Both the position numbers and the translations under genes were made by a program. Source: Orthonyx spaldingii (lineage: Eukaryota; Chordata; Aves; Passeriformes; Orthonychidae). From it: a stretch of 64,000 nucleotides of DNA. The DNA lies in NCBI GenBank assembly GCA_013397795.1, contig VZTJ01005972.1, positions 481,240 through 545,239 of the forward strand, read 5' to 3'. Position 1 is the first letter of the stretch, and the number at the start of each line of letters is the position of its first letter. The notes under the pieces are model-generated. The model saw only the letters and a program-made list of their open reading frames with translations, was not told the origin of the DNA and made no database searches. Below, piece by piece: positions 1-10,566 of this stretch.

Positions 1-1877
1 GTTCTTGTATGTATCCCTCTCTCCTCATTTCCGTCTCCAACATTGCATTCCTCCACTCAGTTCTCTGCCTTGTACTATTGTGCCTCCCTTTCAGGGAGTC
101 CCCTTCCAAAGCCTTATTCTCCTCGTAACCTTTAGTTTGTGCGGACATTTCTCGTAGAAATTAATTTTCCTTCTTGCTAATGAAAAGGCAGTTCTAAACA
201 GAAAAAAGACTTCAAGAAAATGTAGTTAAGGAAGATGCTGAGACCCATTCACATGTGAGTGAGTCATTGGTATGTCTATACCTCAGAACAAAAGAAGTCA
301 AGGATCAGTTTCTGGCCTAGGGGTTATGACAATGATTGACTCACATCCACTGCTGCTTGGAAATCTCAAACTTGTAAAATTGTCTTGGAGATAGTTCATT
401 GCTTTGGTCCAAGGCTGAGTCCAACGAGAGCTATCAATTTGATGGCTTTAGTTCTTACACTTTCTTTTTGATTTATTTCATAGTAAAGGTGGGCCCTGTG
501 GCTTTTAATCAAGTCAGATGTTGAGGATGAAGAATCACAAAATGTGTAAGACTGAAAAGCACTGTGTCTGGTGCAACCTCCCTGCTCAAGCAGGGCCATT
601 CTAGATTGAAGAACATAATAGACATTTTAAATGTAGATCATACAGTTGAACATCACTTGGTTACAATACTGTTCACTGATCATTGTAATAAGTCTGAAAA
701 CACCTCCTTCCCCATGTGTCAACACTATACTGTTATTTCTGCCTTTAGACAGCTGTGTACATGCTGTGGATATAGGTGCTATGTAGCTTTGTATGCAAAC
801 AGTTTCAGAAAAAAATTTGAGCTTCTGCAAGTATTTGGCTCATTTTTTTGTTTGAGTGTTCACAAAAATCTTGGGCTTCAAAGACTGTAGAAAAAAAGTA
901 TTCAGCCACAAAGTCTTGGTGGAAAATAAATGCTGTGCCTTTTATACAAGATTAATGAGATCAGAGGAAACTTTTACTTTTGAGCACTCCAGCACTTGTT
1001 ACAACTAGTCTGTGTCTTTATTTCTCAATTTGCCTATTTTCTCTCTTCTTACTGCCTGCTCCACCCACATTTTCTCCCTAGAACAACCATAACATTGCAT
1101 TTACAGCTGATTTGTAATGCTCAGAAATGCAATTTAGAATCCTTAAGTGAGGCTGTCTCTTTCTAAAAAGAGAGGTCTCTCGCTGTTTCTTTTTTTACCT
1201 GGCATACATCTAACCCTGCTCCTCCAGAATGGCAAGTATGATAAACGTGTCAAAAACATTCACATCAAAACCATGTGATGCGAGTTGTTATTTTGACTTC
1301 TGTTGACACCTCCTGTTATCTTTCACCCAGATGTTTCCATAAAGTAGCTCAATTTTTTTTTCTTTTTTTTTTTTCCCTTCTGACAGTAGAAACAGGCATT
1401 TCCGTTTCTAGTGAAACTGAAAGTTTTTCTTCCTCTATTACTCTATGTGCGGGTGCTTTTGCACAGCTGATCATTTCTTTACTGGAACGATCTTTAAGAT
1501 GTGGGAAGGATTGCTGTCCAAACATAGCTTTGATTCACAAGAAACTAGTTATTCAGTTCATGCAAACTCTTGTGTGCATTTGCAGATATTTAGCTTGAAC
1601 AGATTGCTCCCCACAAAGGAAGATCAGATCATCACAATATAAAAAGTCAGTGTTTTGTAGGCCAGCAAGTGCATTTTTATGGCTTCTAAATCAGTGTTAA
1701 AGGTGTCTAGACACCCAACTGCTATTGAAATAACTGGCTTTTAAATGCATGCAAAAAGATATTTCTAGTGATTTTTTGACCTAAAAGTTCTAAACAACAA
1801 CAGTTATCCAAGACCCTGTGCCTTGTGAGGCATCCAGCCATGGCTTGGAAACCCAGGATTCTGCTAAAAGGTACTGA
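1..1877. other. Unique AT-rich non-coding DNA
   Basis: I see no gene, known repeat or RNA here. A T-rich run lies near 1350-1376. A short hairpin-capable stretch (TCTCTTT, four bases, AAAGAGA) lies near 1157-1175. Open frames of about 107 codons are present on the plus strand, but they are Cys/Phe/Ser-rich translations of T-rich DNA with no recognisable domain. The segment is most simply intergenic or intronic. Confidence 0.6.
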
Positions 1878-2027
1878 AGAAGGACACCCCATCCCTGGAA
1901 GTGTTCAAGGCCAGGTTGGATGGGGCTTGAAGCAACCTGGTCTAGTGGAAGGTGTTCCTGCCCATGGCAGGGGGGGTGGATGTAGGGGATTTTTAAGGTG
2001 CTTTTCAACCCAAACCATTCTATGATG
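1878..2027 (+). mobile_element. CR1 LINE 3' fragment
   Basis: This is a 5'-truncated CR1 non-LTR retrotransposon tail. Landmarks in order are 'ccccatccctggaagtgttcaa', 'ggccaggttggatgggg', 'tggaaggtgttcctgcccatgg' and the terminal 'aaaccattctatgatg'. CR1 is the dominant LINE of birds, and nearly all copies keep only a few hundred bases of the 3' end, as here. The copy is diverged, with a G-run insertion and no clean octamer tail, so it is old and inactive. Open frames in this region are shadows of the repeat. Confidence 0.9.
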
Positions 2028-2617
2028 AGTCAATGTAAGTTGCTGTGGTCACTAGCAATGGAATGCCTAGAAGAGCCACAATAAATGCCCAGAAAAGGAG
2101 TTAGGACTGCACTTAAGGACAGGTAAGCAGCCAGGCATCTAACTACAGAGCTGAAAATAAAGGTTATTTTTATTCAGCTTTTTCTAACTTGAGCCTCTCC
2201 TGAAGCCAAAGTGCCATGCTGCACACCTGGACTACCCTTAAATCTAGCAAATTAAGCACGAACAAGGAAGCTCTTTCTGAAATTGAACTTGTTTCACTCA
2301 CTGTCTGTACCTGACCTGAAAAAAAAGCTGGGAACTTTTGACTCTCTCTCAGTGAAATGTCCCATTCATGAAGACAGTCCAAGTCTGGGATGTATTTGCC
2401 TTTCTTCTCCCTGTCCTCCACATTCATGCTGTCTGTGAAAGAATGTGTCCTAAAATCTTTCTTGTAAATATTTTCTTAGTCTTAAGACCAGGGGGGATCT
2501 TTGTAACAACCTGGTTAAACTAGAAAATTTTACCCAGTGTTTCCTGTGTTAAAACCAATGCCTTAAATTAGAACAATCACACTCAGAAGGAAAGACAGAC
2601 TCTATTTAAGGACTGGC

Positions 2618-2740
2618 ATGGGTGGTAAATCCACCACATCCATTGGCAAAGCTGTTCCTGTGATTAATTGCCCTCACTGTTTAAAAAATTACATCTTACT
2701 TCCTGTTTGAATTTTCCAGTACTACTTCAATTGTTTCAGT
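2618..2740 (-). mobile_element. Ancient CR1/L3-like LINE remnant
   Basis: The plus strand carries 'ggtggtaaatccaccacat' followed by 'attaattgccctcactgtt' and an AT-rich continuation. This resembles the antisense of the region just upstream of the 3' UTR in old CR1/L3-type LINEs found across sauropsids. It is much more diverged than the other CR1 copies in the window, and its 3' end is missing. The family assignment rests on remembered consensus phrases, so the strand and exact subfamily are moderately certain. It would be one of the oldest datable insertions here. Confidence 0.55.
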
Positions 2741-4566
2741 CAGAAGTTTCTTAGTTTCTAGGTTCTGTCCACAACAGGAAACAGAAGTGCCAAAATACCA
2801 TGAAAAATTTTTTTCATCTTGTTTTTCCTCCCTCAGAAGGAGGAAGATATTAAACCAGTGAAAAAGAAACTAGAGATTTGCTTGGTCTGCACACAGCTTC
2901 ACCACTAATCAGAGTCTGCAGAGGCTTTATTTAAGCTAACTTCTAGTTGTCAAATCTGTGTCCGCAGTTTTTCTCCCAACTTTCTGAATCGAAGATATCC
3001 ACTAGATAAAGGACTCATCTTATCTGAATCACTGAGACTGAGATTCAAACTGCATTAACAACTCTATAAATACTTATGTGCTCTTCCACTGCTGCTGAAA
3101 GATTTGGCCAGTCTCACAAGGCTGGGATTAATCAGAATTCCAGCACTCCTTGGTTTGGGTTTTGCTGATGTACCTTGCAGTTTTACAGCATTTAATGTGT
3201 GAATTCACAGATTTCCCATGGGATTGCAGTGAAGCTAGCTCTGCTTTGGCCATATTATTCTGTGGTTTCTGACTTTCTCCCTGTGTGTTTCTGTACAGAA
3301 TCTGGCAGGAAAATATGCAGCAAGGGCGTTTAGTGCACCCAGGCAGAGTGAAGCATGTGTTTACATCTCTTCCTGAGCCAGGGTCAGAGCAGAGGTATTG
3401 GATAAAATTTTTTTATACTGACTCCTTAACATCAGGATCTGAGTTTAGCTTCTCCTCCAAGAAATGTTTTCATGTCATCTTCGATTCGAGGGTGAAAATC
3501 TGGTCATATGTACATAACATCAGGCACAGTATTTGAATGGTTAATAAGCCAAAAATTCTTGAGGTTTCGTATGACTTTCTTTCCTCATTCTTTTCCTTTT
3601 AATGTGCTGCTTTAATAGCAGGATGAATGTATGTTATGCATTTCAGTTTACACATGGTTCTACCATTAAACACCTGGATTTGAAGTAGTTTCTTCCCTAA
3701 GGATTTCAACAAAGGCTTTGCCCCAGTTTCAGGATCCAGGTTGCTATGAGTTAGCCATGTGCCACAGCAATATTAGCTCAGAGAACACTGTAGTTGTTTG
3801 CACTGCAAATGCAGCTCTCCTGATGGTCATAATGAAAGAAATCAGCTTGCATTTCTTTAATGACAAAGCCTCCCTGGGTATTAATTTAGTTCTATATGAC
3901 TATATGTCTTGTCAGCCCGACAAATGTGAAAACATAGGCTAAGAGAATTGTCAGTAAAGTAACTTATGATCCTTTGTTGTGTGTTGCATGGCTTTACTTC
4001 TGTTTGGGAGCACAGGAAGGCTCCCTAGAAAGGGATAAATTTATAAAATAACTTCTTGGCAAAGTGAGTTCTAAAATAAACTCATGTTTCCAGTGCCTTT
4101 TACAAAATATAATCTAGTTCTCCTATTTATACATAGACTTTGATTCCTGGGCCAAATACTTGTTTGCATTTTTGATTTAGTTTCATTGTATGACAGAGCT
4201 GGGATGTGTACTGTGAGGGAATGTGTTCCTCTTAGTAATTTGAAAATATTCTTTTAATTAATCTCTAAATGTTTTGATAGTCTAGCACAGTAAAGAAAGG
4301 TACAGTAAACTAGACACTGAAGTTATGACAACAGCAAAATGGAATTTCAACTGGAATCTGACATTCAGTTTGGAATTGAGATTAGTCTAAATTATTGAAC
4401 CAGTGTCATTTGCCAAAAATTAGTTCAAGTCCTTTCATTTTACTCTCTAAAATCTAACTGGTTCTTTTATATACTGTATGCTATACTGACAAATTATCAA
4501 TTTCTTTTTGGTTTTTAGAAAAAAAGTGGGAAGAAATTATCTCATCTAATCCAGGAATCTCTGGAT

Positions 4567-4665
4567 AATGTTATAGAATATTATATGTTCTAGAATATTG
4601 TATGTTATAGAATATTATAGAGTATAATACAGAATAGAGTGTTATGGTGTAGAATGTTATAGAGT
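4567..4665. repeat. Imperfect AT-rich tandem repeat
   Basis: A motif close to 'tgttatagaatatta' recurs about six times in roughly 100 bp with base changes and small length differences. Examples are 'ttatagaatattatatgtt', 'tctagaatattgtatg' and 'ttatagaatattatagagt'. It looks like a degenerate minisatellite grown by slippage in AT-rich DNA. Confidence 0.7.
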
Positions 4666-6779
4666 AGATTTGAATGTCATAGCAAGCTATATAGCTGGGC
4701 AAGTGTATGCCATAGGTTGATCTTGGTGATTATAATAGCCTTTTTGGCCTAAAAGCCTAAAAAATTTAATGTTATTATTTTAATTCACTTTACATAAGAT
4801 GTGCTGAAATTTATCCTTTGAAAAGGCTTGTGCAGATAGGAAAATCTGTAGCAAGTGAACTGGCAACTCTGCTGCTGAAGAAAACGTTTTTAACATCTCA
4901 TTCTTTTGAATAGAAATGATTCATCAGGGATCGTTTGCAAATCTTGGAGATTTGCGAAGTAGTGTCTTTGTGCAAGATAAAGCAAACAAAAATCCAGAGT
5001 GCTAGTGCTTGTCAGCTTCATGCTTATAAATGTTTCTATTCTGAGGATTGGGTTTAAAGCTGAAAAAAACCAAAAACCAAAAAAACCCCCCAGCACTGCA
5101 AGAAGGAGTGTGACTTCATGTATAAGCTCAGTTGTCAGGTTGAAAAAAGACTGTGGAGTGAAAGGTGGGGCTATCCCAACAACAGGTGAGCTACACAGAC
5201 ACCTTTTCCACCACTGTATTTCTCAGACAGCAGGTTCATGTTATGTGCCTTGATGGCTCCAGGCAACAGTTTTTCCACATAACCCATTTCACCAGCTGTC
5301 AGACTCACAGTTATCCTAAACCCAAAATATCCATCCAACCTAAAATATCCATTAGTCCTACACAGTCTTCATTTTTAATTCCTGTTTGCCTAAATTTATG
5401 CATGAGCTGAAGTGCTTCAAAGGAATGTAGCTAAATTATCCATGGTTCCTTCCCTGTGGTTTCTTGCATCAGTAACTTGTATTTCAGATACATCTTGAAG
5501 TTTAGTAGTGACCTCACCTTGAAGGGAAAGATGAAATCTCAGTTGCTGACATTGATTTGGCCTTAAAAACAGTAATAAAGCAAATATCACAAATGTGTAG
5601 CCAAAGGCAAATATTCAAATAAGAAGACAATCCCTTCCATTCCATTTCCCAGCCCTCTGGCCCTGGAAAACCTAATGGTTGCCCTGCAGCCCAGGCTCTG
5701 TCAGCAAGTCCATCACTGCATTCGGACTGTTAGAGCTCTCTTGTGGGAAATTTTCAAGCCACGCATGTTTGGTTTTCCTCTTCCTGTTTGACTCGTATCT
5801 TTAAATAATATGGTTATTCACAACAGCTTGTTTTTTGACTGGGGCACAGGGTATATTTTTCTAGCAGATAAAAAAACTTCCCACAATTTGCTTTGTGTTA
5901 TTTCCCCTTTCGAAGGCAAAGCTGATAAATTCAGGGTAATATGTAATAGATGCCTTCCTGTTTTTACGTATTGCTCTGTCAGGCTTGTCAGCCAGAAAAT
6001 TATTAGCTAGTTTTGTGGCTTTAACATTTAAACAAGAAAGACTAAGCAGTACACTTACCCTAAAGAGCAAGCGTGAATAACAGTGCTTATGCTGTATCCT
6101 GCTTCACAGACAAGCCTTGGTGAGGTATAGTAGGTCTCTTCTACATCAGCAAGACTTTACGTATATACATATCTTAATTTTTCGTGTTTAAACCTTCATT
6201 TCTACTCTGTACTATTCTCACTTTCTGAGCAACTGGCAATAGAACAATAGGAATGTGTGTTGGTTTTAATTTCATCCACTCAAAAATGAGTTGACCTGAC
6301 TCAGCAATCACTGATCTTCTGTAACCAATGGGGTCAGGAAATCTCCATGAGCTGATCTACTGTATTTATATACTTATTATGGATAAGATAGGTTATTCTC
6401 TAGGTTGTCTTGTCTTCTCATTGCATGCAGGGAAAGCCTATGTGATTAAAGAACCACAACTGAAGTGCCAAGATTCAAGAAGGTGAATGCCTAGCTTTGT
6501 GAGCTGGCCACGTAAAAAAGTCTCAGGAAAAATCCATGAACTGAGATTATGTCTTCCACATTATCCTAGCACTACTCCTGATAGTCATACATCCTTCCTC
6601 TACCTTTTCCTGCTTATACTACTGTTCAGTGTCTGAGGGATACATAACTTTCACCCTGACCAAGACTGACCTCACCTGTGGAATCAGTGCCATGGACTCT
6701 CTGCTGTTTAATAAAAACTTCATTTACCCAAAGTGAACAGCTCAGATCTATTAAAGGGATTGTTATTTGACTGTCTGTT

Positions 6780-6825
6780 TTGTTTGTTTGGTTGGTTGGT
6801 TTTTTAATTTATTTATTTATTTACG
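6780..6825. repeat. TTTG / GGTT / ATTT simple repeats
   Basis: Three short tetranucleotide tracts adjoin: TTTG units, then GGTT units, then ATTT units. This is a small compound low-complexity stretch with no sign of function. Confidence 0.8.
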
Positions 6826-9800
6826 TGTTTGTCTGGAACCCAAGTTCTTTTTTATAGAGGCAGGATATGAGTAAGCATTTCCTGGGTTGGAAGCTGATGA
6901 CATGATGGGTTGGAGACAAGGAAAGTGAGTAGCTTTTATAGCACACAGGATACATACACAGTAAATGGTGATAGGACAGTTAAAGGGCACTTCAAATCTC
7001 TTCACAGAGGTGAATCAGCTTCTGAACACTATACTGAACACTGACTTATAAAATTCTGGAGAAGTGTTAGAGAGTTGACTGAACATGGAAGAAAATCTGT
7101 CTTGCTGAGCTGAGTTGTTGGAAATCTTGCATGTGTGAAAAGTATTTGAGTTGAATTTTCCCCTCTTACCCAAACATGGCAGAAAATGCTAGTGTCCCCC
7201 TGCACTTCACAGCAGCAATTAAAATGCTTCCTTTTTGGGAGTTTCTAAGTCACTTCAGGCTGCTGTAGGCACTAGGCAGAGGGAAGCACTGGTCCTATAG
7301 AGCAGCTGTGCAGAAGACACTGGTGTGTCTCACATTCTTCCCTGCTGGAGCAGCGTCAGTGGAAACAAAAACCTGGCCGGGATAATAGCCTTGCCAGCTG
7401 TCCCCACACAGTGATGTGTTGGCCACTTTCTGCATTTGGAAAACACTCTGTTTTCTGTGCTACTCAAATAACATCCACTTACGGTTTTGGAGCTTGCACA
7501 TTACATGTAAATCAACTTTCTTCTACTGATTTTGCAGACCGAGATTGTGCCTCATTGGTGTAAGTTGTCAAACATATCCTTTCTTCCATTCTGCTGCCCA
7601 AAAGAGTGGAGTCACTCTGTAAATTGCACAGCACACAAGAATTGTGTGGCACTTCTGAGACAAGAGGGGATAAAGAGGAAGTAAATCCTAATGGCCAAAC
7701 TGAGTTAAGTTCAAAGGGTCCTTGTTTTTGGTCTCCTTACTTTAACACTTGGTGATAGCAAATGATAAGGAAAAGTGTAAAAAGCAGCATGACTCCAGAG
7801 GCTTTCTGCAGTGATCTTTCTTTGTGTCACCCAAGAGCTAATGCTTGGACTACATAAATCACTCTTAGGATCCAACAACCACAATAGGAACTGGGTAAAA
7901 AATATCGCTGGAACACTATTTTGAATCAACAATATATGTGACACCCACAATCCAAATGTCTGTCTGCCCATTCCATCACACCATTTTGGAAACAAAGGCC
8001 TTTTCTTTCCATTGGTCCTCTGCATGAGTGAGTACATCCAGACTGAAGATCATTTTTTGTTGTTTTTCAGCAGCTGCTGCTGTTTTGAGTTCAATCAATT
8101 TAGACACTTCATTTCCTCCACTTTGCTGTCTGTGGGTCCCACCAGTATTAACCCTGAGTGAAATATGCAAAGTGGGGCAAACATTCATACTCTTTCTAAG
8201 AACTTCCTGAAAATCCAGACAGTGTCATTTGTTTCACCCTTCTCCATAGTCAACGGCTACCATATTCCCTGTGACATTATTGTACTAAGCAACTGGCCAG
8301 GATGTCTTTACTATCAGATTTTCCAAGGTTAAGAACCCCAGTTTTGAAAAATCAGCCATTTATGGACAATTTTATAATCCAAACATATATTTGTAGGAAA
8401 AAATTGATTATCCCTTTATCCTGAAAAAAGTATGAGGAAATGCAAGCACAGTTTTGGATGTGGAACCTCCACGGTGTCACTGTAATAGACTTCAAAGTAC
8501 GTTAGAATTTACTTTCCATCCCTACACCCAGACACAAAGTCTATACATTCTGTCATTACACACATAAAATGAAAACACTTTCCAAGCCAAAGCAGAAAAG
8601 GGCTTTGCTCCTTGTTCAGCAATTAAGAGGTTCAGTTATGGAAACATCATGTATTTTTAAATTTGAAAAGGACCTAGTTCCTTCTGGTGCCTGAGGTTAT
8701 TAAATCCATATTAAAAGGACACAGCTTAGAGAAACAGTGAAGTCATGCATCTGAACGGAATAGCACCATAATCCATTTCTATCACATGTTGTGTTTTCCA
8801 AATTACAGCTCTTCATAGTTGTAGATTGAAGGTTGTATTTTTCTATTTAGCTAACAGAAAATAACTTCTACCAATTTTCTGCCAGCAGTTCATAAATCAC
8901 CATAAACAGAGAGCTTATCTAGAGGTTTGTGAATGCATACTTTTTCAATTTAGTGCCCAAGAGAAAAACAGCAAAATAAAACACTCAGTTTTGGTCTAAA
9001 TTAAATGTTTCACATGACCCAAACTCTATAATTTCTGTTTTTCCCCCATCTCTTTAGTGACAATATGCCATTTTGAAACTGAAGTATGAAAACATTTTGT
9101 TTTGAAACTATTAAATGTTTTATGCAAAAATATACCACTTTCCACACTGAACTCAATATTCCAAAACCATAGAGGACTTCATCAGGATGGAATCAGGGTC
9201 TTTATGAAGAGACCTGGTGCATACCTTTTAGTCAATGACCATAAACTAAACAAGCAAGGTTCTGACTTGGTAGAAGTAAAATATTTCTCATCAAAGGACA
9301 GTGAAGCATTGGCAGTGCCCTAAAGAGTTTGTGAAATCTTGGTCCTTGGAGATTTTGAATATCAAACTGGAATAAGCCCCAAGAAAACGAATTGAATTAA
9401 AAGTTGACCCTACGTTGAAGTTAGACTCGAGATCTCATTAAGTTCTTTATAACATAAAATATCCTATGATTTTGTGCATTGGACAGAAACAAGTCACTTT
9501 GACTAATCCCAATCTGTCTTGTTCAGGAAATAAACCTATTCAGTCAAGGACATGCCATTTAAAACTGGTCAGCTACTTCAGCTTGAAGTATAATAAGGGA
9601 CATTGTAATGAATTTGACTGTTGGTCTCAACACAGCTGAAGATTTAATGTCAGAATTGTTAGGATTGAATTTGCTACTCTAATTTCCCTTTTGTTACAGA
9701 ATTCTCATCCCACAGAGTTTTCAGCAATATTTAGGTGAGAACTGGTCACATATGCACAAGGCTCACAATTCTCTTCCAGGAAAGGGATGTTATTTTTAGA

Positions 9801-10298
9801 TATTTGAACTGGAATAAGCCAAAGCTTTAACAGTGAATAGTCTTTTCTTGGATATGGTTAAAGATTGCAGTCCCCCTTTTGCTCTCAAGAACAATTATTG
9901 CTGTACTTGTTGCAATTACATTTGCAATTATTGTGAAGAACGTTTTCTGAACCATTGTTCTTCCTTCACAGATTGATACTAAAATATTGCTACTAAAATT
10001 GGTGAACATTTTTGTGTTTTATTGTACAGAAATGGAGCTGTCTAGCTCAGCTTGCAGAAGAGATGGCTCCAGGGTGACCTCATCGTGGTCTTCCAGTATT
10101 TGGATGTTTGGAAGAAATCCCTCAGTCAAAGGGAAGTGATGTCCTGGCACAGGTTGCTCGGAGGAGTTGTGGCTGCCCCATCATTGGACGTGTCCAAGGC
10201 CAGGTTGGACACTTGGAGGAATCTGGGATAGTGGAAGGTGTCCCTGCCCATGGCAGAAGGATTGGGATGAGAGGTGCCTTCCAGCCCAAGCCATTCCA

Positions 10299-10304
10299 TG
10301 ACTC
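10299..10304. repeat. Left target-site duplication TGACTC
   Basis: Left copy of the 6-bp duplication flanking the solo LTR. The right copy is at 10542-10547. It lies in the CR1 tail, and removing the LTR plus one copy restores a continuous CR1 3' end. Confidence 0.85.
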
Positions 10305-10541
10305 TGTGACAGCACAAGTCTTCTTCCCATGGGAAAAATAAAGCTAAGCTCATGTTTTGGCTGAATTGTTTTCAAAACAGACAGTCAGAGCTCCATCCAA
10401 TCAGCCCTCGGGGGTGGATGGCTGTGGCCAATCATGTGAGAGTCCATTTTGTATATAAAAGCTGAATTTAATAAATAAATTGACCTCTTTTGCCATTTGA
10501 TCTCGACCTCTTCTTATTGCGACATCGGCTCAACAGCGACA
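10305..10541 (+). mobile_element. Compact solo LTR (class II ERV-like), 237 bp
   Basis: This is a solo LTR inside the CR1 tail. It starts TGTGAC, ends GCGACA, and is flanked by a perfect 6-bp direct repeat TGACTC (10299-10304 and 10542-10547). A 6-bp duplication is the usual target length of alpha/beta-type (ERVK) integrases. Two CCAAT boxes lie at 10397 and 10428, a TATA box (TATATAAAA) at 10452-10460, and overlapping AATAAA signals at 10470-10479. Having the polyadenylation signal between the TATA box and the presumed start site resembles the layout of avian alpharetroviral LTRs. There is no internal retroviral sequence, so the proviral body was lost by LTR-LTR recombination. Family name is not assigned. 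Confidence 0.85.
10452..10479 (+). promoter_or_regulatory. LTR TATA box and polyadenylation signals
   Basis: TATATAAAA at 10452-10460 is followed 10 bp later by two overlapping AATAAA hexamers (10470-10475 and 10474-10479). CCAAT boxes about 24 and 55 bp upstream complete a recognisable polymerase II promoter. It is the only part of this insertion likely to influence nearby transcription. Confidence 0.7.
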
Positions 10542-10547
10542 TGACTC
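10542..10547. repeat. Right target-site duplication TGACTC
   Basis: Right copy of the duplication made by LTR integration, identical to 10299-10304. Perfect identity suggests a fairly recent insertion relative to the surrounding diverged CR1. Confidence 0.85.
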
Positions 10548-10566
10548 TATGATTCTAAGGTTCTAA

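Larger units (their letters stand above)
2741..10039. other. Unique non-coding DNA, 7.3 kb
   Basis: No gene or interspersed repeat is recognised. Local features are an imperfect AT-rich tandem array (4567-4665) and a short TTTG/GGTT/ATTT simple-repeat stretch near 6780-6825. Open frames up to 108 codons (for example minus strand 7711-8037) show no domain or splice context. The segment could hold intronic or regulatory sequence, but nothing in it is diagnostic. Confidence 0.55.
10040..10566 (+). mobile_element. CR1 LINE copy split by a nested LTR
   Basis: A CR1 copy begins near 10040 with 'gctcagcttgcagaagag' and 'ggtgacctcatcgtgg', typical of the CR1 region a few hundred bases from the 3' end. 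It then skips part of the consensus, an internal deletion around 10100-10130. It continues with 'cctggcacaggttgctcgg', 'ggccaggttggacac' and 'ggaaggtgtccctgcccatgg' to position 10304. The missing tail 'tatgattctaaggttct' resumes at 10548 after the inserted LTR at 10305-10541. The order shows that CR1 landed first and the LTR later. Confidence 0.9.
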
